A stretch of 5,649 nucleotides of DNA from Gemmatimonadaceae bacterium (GCA_014379705.1 JACMLI010000112.1:1-5649), one strand, 5' to 3'; shown: positions 1 through 5,649, counted from the first letter of the stretch. The notes: generated from the sequence alone by a model not told the origin. A program made the numbers and translations.

Positions 1-486
1 CCGCTCACGCGGGCGCTGAACGCGGCGGCGCCGCTGTCGGCGGTGCACTGGGCGAGCGCCATGACCGACGAGTTGGGACTCGAGTACCGCGGCACTAACT
101 TCGCGATGTATCTCTCGATCGCCTTCGGCCTCGGGGCGCTCCTCCTGGCGGGCATCGGGTTGTACGCCATCCTCGCCCATACCGTGTCGAACCGGGTCCC
201 GGAATATGCCGTGCGCATGGCGCTCGGGGCGTCGCCGGGGGGTGTGCGAGCGGGAGTGATGAGGAGCGGCATGACGCTCCTGGGCGTCGGGTGCGCTGCG
301 GGAGCCCTCGCCGCGCTGGCAGCGTCGCGACTGCTGGCCCGGGTGCTGTACGGCGTGTCGGCCGTTGATCCCGCGTCGTTCGGGATCGCCGTGGGGGCGC
401 TCGGTGCCGTGGCACTGCTGGCGTGCTGGTTGCCGGCGCGTCGCGCGGCACGCGTGGACCCGATGCGTTCGCTGCGCGGCGAGTAG
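1..486 (+). CDS. ABC transporter permease, FtsX/MacB-type (ADOP-like), C-terminal part
   Basis: The frame is open from base 1 to a TAG at 484-486, giving 161 residues. The protein starts upstream of the window, so the GTG at 43 is only an internal codon. Three hydrophobic segments are visible at about residues 36-58, 91-112 and 125-144 of the fragment. Between the first two is the R-x-x-E-x-x-VRMALGAS signature, and the end reads LPARRAARVDPMRSLRGE. This arrangement is typical of the last FtsX domain of MacB-like permeases, and the wording of the motifs is closest to the long duplicated permeases (ADOP) common in Acidobacteriota and Gemmatimonadota. Such proteins sit in the inner membrane and work with an ABC ATPase, usually in efflux or export. 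The substrate cannot be read from this fragment. Family assignment is firm; the ADOP subtype is an inference because the N-terminal half is missing. Confidence 0.9.
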   Translation, partial: PLTRALNAAAPLSAVHWASAMTDELGLEYRGTNFAMYLSIAFGLGALLLAGIGLYAILAHTVSNRVPEYAVRMALGASPGGVRAGVMRSGMTLLGVGCAAGALAALAASRLLARVLYGVSAVDPASFGIAVGALGAVALLACWLPARRAARVDPMRSLRGE

Positions 487-546
487 GGAGCCGAAGCTTC
501 CCGTGCTGGCTGGGACGGCGCGAGGCATTCCGTTCGGGAGGCTCGC

Positions 547-565
547 GTTGCCAATTCCGGGCAAC
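547..565. repeat. Short inverted repeat upstream of the M19 gene
   Basis: GTTGCC (547-552) and GGCAAC (560-565) form a perfect 6-bp inverted repeat with a 7-base spacer, ending 14 bases before the ATG at 580. It could be a small operator or an mRNA hairpin in the leader. No T-run follows, so it is not a terminator. An arm of this length can occur by chance in GC-rich DNA. Confidence 0.25.
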
Positions 566-579
566 CGATCCTCCCGCCC

Positions 580-1734
580 ATGAGCCACGACCTCTCGCGC
601 CGCGATTTCACTCGTCAGGCCGCCCTCGGCGCCGTTGCCGCGTCCTTCTCCCCGCGGTTCCCGGGGCTTCCCGACGCCGCCGTTCGCGAGGCGTGGCCCG
701 GCTACGACCGCGCGTATGTGCTCGACATGCTCGCCACCGCCGGTCCGTTCAACGTGCCGGACATGTTCACCAACCCTCTCACCCCGGCGATGGTGGAGAA
801 CGCGCGCCGCTCGGGGATCACCGCGGTGAACTCGACCATCAGCGGGTTCGGCAACTCGCCAGAGGCCATCCACGAACAAACCATCGACAACATCGCGGCC
901 TGGCACCACGAACTCGTCGCCCACCCCGACGTCTTCGTGCAGGTGCGTTCCATCGCCGACATCCGCCGGGCCAAGGCCGAGAAGAAGGTGGGGGTGATCT
1001 TCGGCTTCCAGGATACGACGCCCTACTGGGACCGCATCGGCCGAATCGAGACGTTCCACCGGCTTGGCGTGCGCATCGTGCAGCTCACCTACAACGGGTC
1101 CAACCTCGTCGGCGACGGGTGCCTCGTCCCCGAGGACCGCGGTCTCAAGCCCTATGGTCGCGAGGTGCTGGCGCAGCTCAATGCGAAGCGCACCCTCGTC
1201 GACCTGAGTCATGTGGGCTGGGAGACCACGCGCCAGGTGATCGACGCGTCCAATGCCCCCGTGGCGGCCACGCATTCGGGCTCAGCCGCCGTCAACAACG
1301 TCCCGCGCAACAAGCCCGACGACATCCTCAGGAAGCTCGCGGCGAAGGGTGGCGTGGTCGGCGTGTACATGATGCCTTTCCTGACGCCAAGGGGGCAGCC
1401 GACGGCCGAGGACTTCATGCGCCACCTGGCCGCCTGCATCAATACGTGCGGAGAGGACCATGTGGGCATCGGGACCGACCTCTCCATCACCCCCCTCGAC
1501 CTCACCCCCGAGTTCCGGGCGGTCCACGCCGGCTTTGTGAGGCAACGCCGCGCCGCCGGAATTTCCGCGCCTGGGGAGGCGGAGGACGTCTTCAACTATG
1601 TGCCCGACTTCAACAATCCACGCCGCATGGACCTCGTCGCCGACGCCATGGCGCGAGCGGGCCATTCCTCGGCGCGGATCGAGAAGGTGCTGGGGGCGAA
1701 CTGGATGCGGCTTCTCACGGACGTCTGGGGGTAG
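580..1734 (+). CDS. Tat-exported membrane dipeptidase family protein (peptidase M19) with incomplete metal site
   Basis: This 384-residue protein belongs to the renal dipeptidase (M19) TIM-barrel family, whose usual members are zinc dipeptidases. Residues 5-8 are S-R-R-D-F-type, followed by a short apolar stretch to about residue 22, which suggests a Tat signal and export. Family landmarks are DLSHV (His211), THSGS (His232), VPRN (Arg243), GIGTD (Asp300) and the C-terminal LGANWMRLL. By motif comparison with human DPEP1 these match His198, His219, Arg230 and Asp288. The N-terminal HxD ligand pair is absent: the region reads V-L-D-M-L-A-T around residue 49. The bridging Glu position appears to be Gln144 (GFQD). 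The protein may therefore bind one metal, act on another substrate, or be a pseudoenzyme. The ATG at 580 is chosen because it places the twin arginine at the N-terminus; no clear Shine-Dalgarno precedes it. It follows the permease by 93 bp on the same strand, and co-transcription is uncertain. Confidence 0.88.
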   Translation: MSHDLSRRDFTRQAALGAVAASFSPRFPGLPDAAVREAWPGYDRAYVLDMLATAGPFNVPDMFTNPLTPAMVENARRSGITAVNSTISGFGNSPEAIHEQTIDNIAAWHHELVAHPDVFVQVRSIADIRRAKAEKKVGVIFGFQDTTPYWDRIGRIETFHRLGVRIVQLTYNGSNLVGDGCLVPEDRGLKPYGREVLAQLNAKRTLVDLSHVGWETTRQVIDASNAPVAATHSGSAAVNNVPRNKPDDILRKLAAKGGVVGVYMMPFLTPRGQPTAEDFMRHLAACINTCGEDHVGIGTDLSITPLDLTPEFRAVHAGFVRQRRAAGISAPGEAEDVFNYVPDFNNPRRMDLVADAMARAGHSSARIEKVLGANWMRLLTDVWG

Positions 1735-1735
1735 A

Positions 1736-1864
1736 GCCGGGATTCGTGATTTCGGGAATCGGGATTCGGCGTGATTCGTGGTGATTGGGCTGTCGGGACC
1801 GGCTGATCTGCCGCTACCAGTCCGATTCACGCTGAATCACGAATCCCGAATCCCGAATCACGGC
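1736..1864. repeat. Large imperfect inverted repeat made of GATTCGG/GATTCGT-like units
   Basis: The left arm (1736-1778) and right arm (1823-1864) are imperfect reverse complements. Aligned by hand, 36 of 42 positions match and the left arm has one extra base; the spacer is 44 bases. Both arms consist largely of near-heptameric units of the type GATTCGG, GATTCGT or GATTCAG, and the right arm carries them in reverse-complement form. The element starts two bases after the stop of the M19 gene and ends 15 bases before the start of the ccdA-like gene. As RNA it would form a long hairpin. It may slow or end transcription from the M19 gene or protect its 3' end, and it resembles repetitive extragenic elements in placement. 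No long T-run follows, so a classical intrinsic terminator is not claimed. Confidence 0.8.
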
Positions 1865-1867
1865 CCT

Positions 1868-1873
1868 TATCTT
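1868..1873 (+). promoter_or_regulatory. Possible -10 box directly upstream of the ccdA-like ATG
   Basis: TATCTT at 1868-1873 resembles a -10 hexamer and ends six bases before the ATG at 1880. Transcription would start at or next to the start codon, consistent with a leaderless mRNA. No Shine-Dalgarno is present in the C-rich bases between. No convincing -35 box is seen, because that position falls inside the inverted repeat. This is an inference from spacing and base composition. Confidence 0.3.
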
Positions 1874-1879
1874 TCCCCC

Positions 1880-2599
1880 ATGGACTTCGCCCGCATCACC
1901 GATCAGCTGTCCGGTAGCCCGGTGACGGCGCTGCCCCTGCTCTTCCTGGCGGGAGTCCTCACGAGCCTGACGCCGTGCATCTACCCGATGATACCGATCA
2001 CGGCGGCCATCGTCGGGGGAGGCGAGGTGCGGCCTGGCGAAGCCCGGTCCCGCCTCCGGCCCCTGCTGCTGTCGCTGACGTACGTCATCGGGCTGGCGCT
2101 CGTGTACGCCGCGCTCGGACTGTTCGCCGGGTTGTCCGGAACGATGTTCGGGCGCATCAGCACCAATCCATGGCTGTACTTCGCGATGGCGAACCTGCTG
2201 TTGTTCGCCGCCCTCGCGATGTTCGACGTGATCCCCATCCGGTTACCCAATTTCGTCCTGCAGCGCGCCGCCAACGCCGGGTCCGGCGGGCGTTTCGGGG
2301 GGGCGTTTGTGATGGGGGCCATGTCGGGGCTGGTGGCGGCCCCGTGCTCCGCCCCGGTCATGATCGCCGTCCTGACCTGGGTCACCGAAACCCGGAGCGC
2401 CCTCCTGGGCTTCATCTACCTGTTCGTCTTTTCGCTCGGGATGTGCACCATTCTGGTCGTGGTCGGTGTTTCATCAGGGACGCTTTCCCGGCTCCCGCGC
2501 GCCGGGCTCTGGATGGTGCGCATCAAGATGCTCTTTGGCATCGTCATGCTGGGCGTCGCTCAGTATTACCTCATCAAGATGGGACAACTGCTGATATGA
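1880..2599 (+). CDS. CcdA/DsbD-type thiol-disulfide transmembrane electron carrier
   Basis: The 239-residue protein is almost entirely membrane-embedded, with about six predicted helices (residues 15-42, 61-84, 98-118, 140-168, 174-198 and 212-234). It carries the two hallmark cysteines of the DsbD transmembrane family: Cys33 in LTPCIYP and Cys156 in AAPCSAP, each flanked by prolines. In this family the pair takes electrons from cytoplasmic thioredoxin and passes them to periplasmic thiol proteins, for cytochrome c maturation or disulfide repair. The periplasmic alpha and gamma domains of full DsbD are absent, so the length fits the CcdA-like core. The frame stays open upstream to a GTG at 1778, but that extension would translate the inverted repeat, so the ATG at 1880 is preferred. 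Its stop overlaps the next gene by four bases, indicating translational coupling with the thioredoxin-like partner. CcdA and DsbD-core are hard to separate by eye, so no symbol is assigned. Confidence 0.9.
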   Translation: MDFARITDQLSGSPVTALPLLFLAGVLTSLTPCIYPMIPITAAIVGGGEVRPGEARSRLRPLLLSLTYVIGLALVYAALGLFAGLSGTMFGRISTNPWLYFAMANLLLFAALAMFDVIPIRLPNFVLQRAANAGSGGRFGGAFVMGAMSGLVAAPCSAPVMIAVLTWVTETRSALLGFIYLFVFSLGMCTILVVVGVSSGTLSRLPRAGLWMVRIKMLFGIVMLGVAQYYLIKMGQLLI

Positions 2600-3093
2600 T
2601 GAAGTCCATTGCGCTGGCCCTTGCTCTCCTCGCCACTCCCACGGCGCTCGCTGCCCAGCACGCGATCGACCTTCCGATCGGTTCCGAAGCGCCGGACATG
2701 AAGCTCGAGACGCTCGACGGGAAGCCAGCGAATCTTTCGCAGTGGCTGGGCCAGAAGCCCCTGCTGATCGAGGTGTGGGCGACATGGTGCGAGAGCTGCG
2801 AAGCGCTGATGCCCCGCATGATGGCAGCCAAGAAGAAGTACGGGGGCCGGATGCAGTTCCTCGGCGTCGCCGTATCGTTCAACCAGTCGCCGGCCCGCGT
2901 GAAGGCGCACCAGGAAAAGCACGGCTTCGACATCCTGAGCTTCTACGACCGGAAGGGCGAGGCCGATGGCATCTACGGCGTGAAGGCGACGTCCACCGTG
3001 ATCGTGATCGACAAGGCGGGGAAGATCGTTTATGCCGGCGCTGGCGGGGACCAGGACATCGAGGCGGCGGTGAAGAAGGGTCTGGGAGGCTGA
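2596..3093 (+). CDS. Secreted thioredoxin-like (TlpA/ResA-type) protein
   Basis: The 165-residue product starts with a Sec-type signal peptide: Lys3, an apolar core at residues 5-18 and a likely cut after ALAA (residue 20). A TlpA/ResA-like thioredoxin fold follows, with the start pattern IGSEAPDMKLETLDGK, the redox motif WATWCESC (Cys65 and Cys68) and the late strands VIVIDKAGKIV. It should act in the periplasm, accepting electrons from the CcdA-like protein encoded just upstream and reducing cytochrome c apoproteins or other disulfides. The ATGA overlap (2596-2599) with the previous stop supports this start; a second ATG at 2599 would shorten it by one residue. The frame stays open far upstream inside the ccdA-like gene, but the signal peptide excludes that extension. 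The residue before the last strands is Ser133 (ATST), where almost all thioredoxin folds have a cis-proline. The physiological target is not known. Confidence 0.88.
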   Translation: MMKSIALALALLATPTALAAQHAIDLPIGSEAPDMKLETLDGKPANLSQWLGQKPLLIEVWATWCESCEALMPRMMAAKKKYGGRMQFLGVAVSFNQSPARVKAHQEKHGFDILSFYDRKGEADGIYGVKATSTVIVIDKAGKIVYAGAGGDQDIEAAVKKGLGG

Positions 3094-3117
3094 GGGGTCG
3101 GGGGGTCGGGGGGTCGG
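3094..3117. repeat. G-rich octamer tandem repeat (GGGGGTCG-type)
   Basis: Directly after the stop codon of the thioredoxin-like gene, runs of 4, 6, 6 and 2 G residues alternate with TC, making about three copies of an 8-base unit. With the GGG at 3084-3086 inside the gene there are four G-tracts, so a G-quadruplex is possible in the coding-strand DNA or mRNA. It lies just ahead of the terminator hairpin. Confidence 0.7.
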
Positions 3118-3129
3118 CCTCCAACGAAA

Positions 3130-3175
3130 TGAAACAGGGACTCTGATGCGCAAACATCGAGTCCCTTTCACTTTT
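3130..3175. terminator. Intrinsic terminator, probably bidirectional, between convergent operons
   Basis: AGGGACTC (3136-3143) pairs perfectly with GAGTCCCT (3159-3166). Inside it, GATG (3145-3148) pairs with CATC (3155-3158) around a 6-base loop, with a single bulged T. Four outer pairs (3130-3133 with 3167-3170) can extend the stem past a 2-base bulge. On the plus strand the hairpin runs into TTTCACTTTT, a usable though interrupted T-tract, which ends the ccdA-thioredoxin operon. On the minus strand it is followed by the T-rich TGTTTCATTTCG, so it could also stop the convergent ParB-like transcript after the 9-bp repeats. Confidence 0.8.
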
Positions 3176-3176
3176 C

Positions 3177-3248
3177 CGTCCATCTCGTCCATCTCGTCCA
3201 TCTCGTCCATCTCGTCCATCTCGTCCATCTCGTCTATCTCGTCTATCT
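3177..3248. repeat. 9-bp tandem repeat array, eight copies of CGTCYATCT
   Basis: Eight contiguous 9-base units are present. The first six read CGTCCATCT and the last two CGTCTATCT. The array starts right after the terminator hairpin and is followed by a broken 8-base copy (3249-3256). Read on the minus strand it would encode a Met-Asp-Glu repeat, but that frame is antisense to the thioredoxin-like gene and is not considered a gene. Such perfect short repeats can change in copy number by replication slippage. Confidence 0.95.
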
Positions 3249-3270
3249 CGTCCACTCGTCCGCCTTCACC

Positions 3271-3297
3271 CGTCCATCCCGTCCATCCCGTCCATCC
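3271..3297. repeat. Second 9-bp tandem block, three copies of CGTCCATCC
   Basis: Three perfect copies of CGTCCATCC lie 14 bases after the degenerate end of the first array. They differ from the first array's unit only in the ninth base. The block ends three bases before the stop codon of the minus-strand ParB-like gene, so it sits in the 3' untranslated end of that transcript. The two blocks probably derive from one ancestral array. Confidence 0.93.
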
Positions 3298-3300
3298 CGT

Positions 3301-4254
3301 CTACGCGTCCCCCTCCGGCGGAGGACCTCCGGAGCGGGCGACCTGGTCCGCCCGGATCTTCCCCGCGTCGAAGCGCCGCGCGCTGCCGAGCATCTTGTCG
3401 ATCGTCTCGTCGAAGTCGGCGACGGTCTTGCCGCGCTGGAAGCGCAGCGGGTTGATGCGCGCGACGACGAATGCCTTGAGGTAGGGGGACTCGAGGCCTT
3501 TTTCCTTGAGGGCCGCCACGGCGGCGTTCACGGCCTCGTTCAGCTCGAGCACCTTCGCCGCCCGCTCGCGTCGCACGGCCAGGGCGTTAGGCAGCTTCGC
3601 CCCGCTGAACTTGTCGCACCGCTTCAGCACCGGGTGGTACACGCCACCGGAGAACCTGCCGTTCTGCAGGTAGCAGAGCCCGAGCGTGATGAGCGACGCT
3701 TCCTCGAACTCCACCTCGAAGTCGCGCTCCGGACGGTCATCCAGCGCGGCCAGGCCCTCGGCGAGGCGAGCGACTTCCATGGAGCGCTCGCGCAGGTTGT
3801 GCGCCTTCTCCGTGTTGAGGGCGAGGATGCGATGTGCCACCTCCTGCTCGGGGACCACGAGCGCCACGATCGACCTGGCGCCCATCGCGCGCATGGCCGC
3901 GAGGCGGTGATGGCCGTTGGGCGTCCAGTACGTGCCGTCGTCCACGGGCACCGCGACGACGGGATCGAGGAAGCGCCCGACCTTCTCCATCGCCTTCGTC
4001 AGGCGCTCCACGTGCGGCTCCGACAGGTTGCGCTGGTAGGGCGTCGGTTCCACGCGATCGATCGGCAGGGCGGCCAGCATTTGCCAGTTTGACCCCAGCG
4101 GGTCGCGATACGTGGCCAGGACGGAACCGCCATCCTCCTCAATGCGCTCGGCAAGCGCCGTCACGCTGGCCGGTGGGCTGGTCGAGGCGAGGCGGCGGGC
4201 ATCGAGGCCGCGTGAGGCCGCTTCGGCCTTGACCTTCTTCTTTCTCGCGGGCAT
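3301..4254 (-). CDS. Orphan ParB/sulfiredoxin-fold domain protein
   Basis: The 317-residue protein begins with a basic tail (residues 1-22, MPARKKKVK). A ParB N-terminal-like domain spans about residues 60-150: LPIDRVEPTPYQRN, a variable loop, then TPNGHHRLAAMRAMGA (GHHR at 114-117) and a strand plus helix region with ALNTEKAHNLRERS. The second half is mostly helical, and I see no clear helix-turn-helix or dimer domain of a segregation ParB. The motif is GHHR rather than the GERR usual in CTP-binding ParB. GxHR-type motifs also occur in other members of this fold, such as sulfiredoxin, so an enzymatic or nucleotide-binding role is as likely as DNA partitioning. No parA and no obvious parS site is present. 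It starts 27 bp after the decarboxylase stop on the same strand, so the two are probably co-transcribed. The fold call is good; the function is unknown. Confidence 0.8.
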   Translation of the reverse strand: MPARKKKVKAEAASRGLDARRLASTSPPASVTALAERIEEDGGSVLATYRDPLGSNWQMLAALPIDRVEPTPYQRNLSEPHVERLTKAMEKVGRFLDPVVAVPVDDGTYWTPNGHHRLAAMRAMGARSIVALVVPEQEVAHRILALNTEKAHNLRERSMEVARLAEGLAALDDRPERDFEVEFEEASLITLGLCYLQNGRFSGGVYHPVLKRCDKFSGAKLPNALAVRRERAAKVLELNEAVNAAVAALKEKGLESPYLKAFVVARINPLRFQRGKTVADFDETIDKMLGSARRFDAGKIRADQVARSGGPPPEGDA

Positions 4255-4260
4255 GCAGCG

Positions 4261-4265
4261 TCCTT
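4261..4265 (-). promoter_or_regulatory. Ribosome binding site of the ParB-like gene
   Basis: On the minus strand AAGGA lies six bases before the ATG at 4254. It fixes the start of the ParB-like protein and is the clearest Shine-Dalgarno sequence in the window. Confidence 0.6.
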
Positions 4266-4281
4266 GGGCGGGAGGAAAGGC

Positions 4282-5649
4282 TCAGGAGGTCGTCAGCTCG
4301 CGCGCGACGGCGTCGAGGCCGGTGACGAGGCGCTCGAGATGCTCGGGCCGGGTGCGCGGGTTCTGGACGGTGACGCGCAACACGCGACGCCCGCCGAGCA
4401 CGGTCGACGTGATCCATCCATCGCCCGACGCATTGTACCGTTCGCGCACCTCGGCGTTCACTCGATCCAGATCTTCGTTACTCCGGGGGGCCCCGACCCA
4501 CCGAAAGCAGAGGATGTTGCACTCGGGCTCGTGCAGCACCTCGAAACACGGGTGCCTGACGAGGAGGCCGTGGAGTTCGCACGTGAGGTCGCAGAGGAGG
4601 TCATACCACGCGGCGAGGTCCCCGGTCCCGTGACGCTGCAGCGCCACCCAGGCCTTCAGGGCGTCCGTTCGACGCGAGCACTGGAACGACCGCACACCGA
4701 TGTTGATCGATTCCGCCGTGCCATCGTCGTTGAACAGGTAGGGCGCCCGCTGCGTGAAGGCGGCGTCGAGCCAGCGCGCCTCGCGTACAAGCACCGTCCC
4801 TGCCGCCAGCGGAAGAAACATCATCTTGTGTGGATCCCACGCGATGGAGTGCGCGCGCTCGATCCCGCGCAGGCGGTGGCGGTGCGCGGGTGAGAAGACG
4901 GCACTCGCCCCATGTGCCCCGTCCACGTGCAGCCACGCCCCGAAGGCTTCGCAGGTGCGACCGATGGCTTCGAGATCGTCGAACCCACCGGTCGCGGTGT
5001 GCCCCGCGGTGGCGACGACCGCCATCACGCGCCGCCCGGCGCTGCGCAGTGCGTCGAGCTGGGTGCGCAGCGCTTCCGGAGACATGCAATACTGCTCGCT
5101 CGGTACGACGACGATGTTGCGCACGCCCAGGCCAAGCTGCCCGGCCGCGCGACTCACGGCGTAGTGCGTATGTTCGCCACACAACATCACCGGCGGATCC
5201 CCGCCAACGCCCTGCTCCCACGCGTCCGGCATCAGGACGGCACGCGCGGCCAGCAGCGCCGTGAACGACGCCTCCGTCCCGCCCGACGTGAAGGTCCCGC
5301 CTGACCGCGCGTCCCAGCCCACGAGCTCGCACATCCAGCGCACCACGCGTCGCTCGACGTGGCTCAACGTCGGCGACATCTCGTTCACCGCCTGCGAATT
5401 GTTCACGGCCGAGATCAGGGCATCGGTCCACACGCCGGTGGGGAGCGGGGCGGACACCTGGTGGCCGAGGTACATCGGGTGCGACAAGTGGTTCACGCCC
5501 GCGAGCACGTCCCGCTCGAGTCGCGCGAGCACCTCGGCGAGCGGCCGCCCGTGCTGCGGGATCGGTTCATCGAAGCGACGCGCCACGTCGGCGAAATCCG
5601 CGGCGGGCGACACGGCGCCCTGCCCCTCGCCCGACCGCGCGAGGAAGTC
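4282..5649 (-). CDS. PLP-dependent decarboxylase, group II family (start outside window)
   Basis: This is a pyridoxal-phosphate fold type I decarboxylase of the glutamate/aromatic amino acid/diaminobutyrate group. Numbered from the in-frame GTG at 5613, landmarks are HPMYLGHQ (45-52), the NNSQAVNEMSP segment (71-81), TSGGTEA (109-115), the ring-stacking His150 (THYAVSRA), ATAGHTATGGFDDL (201-214), HVDGAHG (229-235) with the pyridine-binding Asp231, and the Schiff-base Lys263 in WDPHKMM. All key cofactor residues are present, so the enzyme should be active in the cytoplasm, releasing CO2 from an amino acid to form an amine. The substrate cannot be told from sequence alone. The frame stays open from 5613 to the window edge, and those extra residues (DFLARSGEG and on) look like the normal N-terminal part of the family, so the true start is most likely beyond 5649. 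It precedes the ParB-like gene by 27 bp on the same strand. Confidence 0.9.
   Translation of the reverse strand, partial: DFLARSGEGQGAVSPAADFADVARRFDEPIPQHGRPLAEVLARLERDVLAGVNHLSHPMYLGHQVSAPLPTGVWTDALISAVNNSQAVNEMSPTLSHVERRVVRWMCELVGWDARSGGTFTSGGTEASFTALLAARAVLMPDAWEQGVGGDPPVMLCGEHTHYAVSRAAGQLGLGVRNIVVVPSEQYCMSPEALRTQLDALRSAGRRVMAVVATAGHTATGGFDDLEAIGRTCEAFGAWLHVDGAHGASAVFSPAHRHRLRGIERAHSIAWDPHKMMFLPLAAGTVLVREARWLDAAFTQRAPYLFNDDGTAESINIGVRSFQCSRRTDALKAWVALQRHGTGDLAAWYDLLCDLTCELHGLLVRHPCFEVLHEPECNILCFRWVGAPRSNEDLDRVNAEVRERYNASGDGWITSTVLGGRRVLRVTVQNPRTRPEHLERLVTGLDAVARELTTS

Noticed and set aside
423..1784. Long plus-strand frame (453 codons) overlapping the M19 gene
   Set aside because: It is rich in Arg, Pro and Gly with no domain pattern, as expected for a shifted frame in GC-rich DNA. 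The M19 frame carries clear family motifs.
1778..1879. N-terminal extension of the ccdA-like frame from the GTG at 1778
   Set aside because: The 34 extra residues would be translated from the inverted repeat, have no family match, and start inside the repeat's left arm. The ATG at 1880 gives a normal CcdA-like N-terminus.
1975..2595. Upstream extension of the thioredoxin-like frame inside the ccdA-like gene
   Set aside because: It is an Arg/His-rich shadow of the membrane protein gene. A proper signal peptide starts at 2596 with an ATGA overlap.
2566..3255. Minus-strand frame starting with a Met-Asp-Glu repeat
   Set aside because: The repeat comes from translating the 9-bp tandem array, and the rest is antisense to the thioredoxin-like gene with no domain features.
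3177..3297. CRISPR array
   Set aside because: The units are 9 bp, contiguous, and have no unique spacers. No cas gene is present.
4215..4229. Perfect 6-bp hairpin AGGCCG/CGGCCT with a 3-base loop
   Set aside because: It lies within the first codons of the ParB-like gene (Ala/Glu-rich tail) and has no T-run. Short GC hairpins are common by chance here.

Overview
The window is GC-rich with dense coding and fits a Gemmatimonadota- or Acidobacteriota-like soil or sediment bacterium. That placement is an inference. It rests on the end of an ADOP/MacB-type permease, a Tat-exported M19 dipeptidase-family protein, GC-biased codon use, and intergenic arrays of 7-9 bp repeats. No rRNA or other marker gene is present to confirm it.

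Layout. Bases 1-486 (+) are the C-terminal part of an FtsX/MacB-family permease whose start lies outside the window. Bases 580-1734 (+) encode an M19 (renal/membrane dipeptidase) family protein with a Tat-like N-terminus and an incomplete metal site. A hairpin-forming element built of GATTCGG/GATTCGT-like units (1736-1864) separates it from a two-gene operon. That operon has a CcdA/DsbD-type membrane electron carrier (1880-2599) and a secreted thioredoxin-like protein (2596-3093), joined by a 4-base ATGA overlap. After the operon come a G-rich octamer repeat, a probable bidirectional terminator (3130-3175) and two blocks of 9-bp tandem repeats (3177-3297). Running toward it on the minus strand are a PLP-dependent group II decarboxylase (4282 to beyond 5649) and, 27 bp downstream of it, an orphan ParB/sulfiredoxin-fold protein (3301-4254).

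How the genes work together. The CcdA-like and thioredoxin-like proteins are effectively a DsbD split in two. Cytoplasmic thiol electrons would cross the membrane through the CcdA cysteines and be passed to the periplasmic CxxC protein. The decarboxylase and ParB-like gene look co-transcribed, but no functional link is obvious. The permease and dipeptidase share only orientation.

No complete new defence, CRISPR or mobile system is visible. The most unusual points are the M19 protein lacking the HxD and Glu metal ligands, the thioredoxin-like protein with Ser at the cis-Pro position, the orphan ParB-like protein with a GHHR motif, and the intergenic repeat arrays on both sides of the thiol-redox operon.
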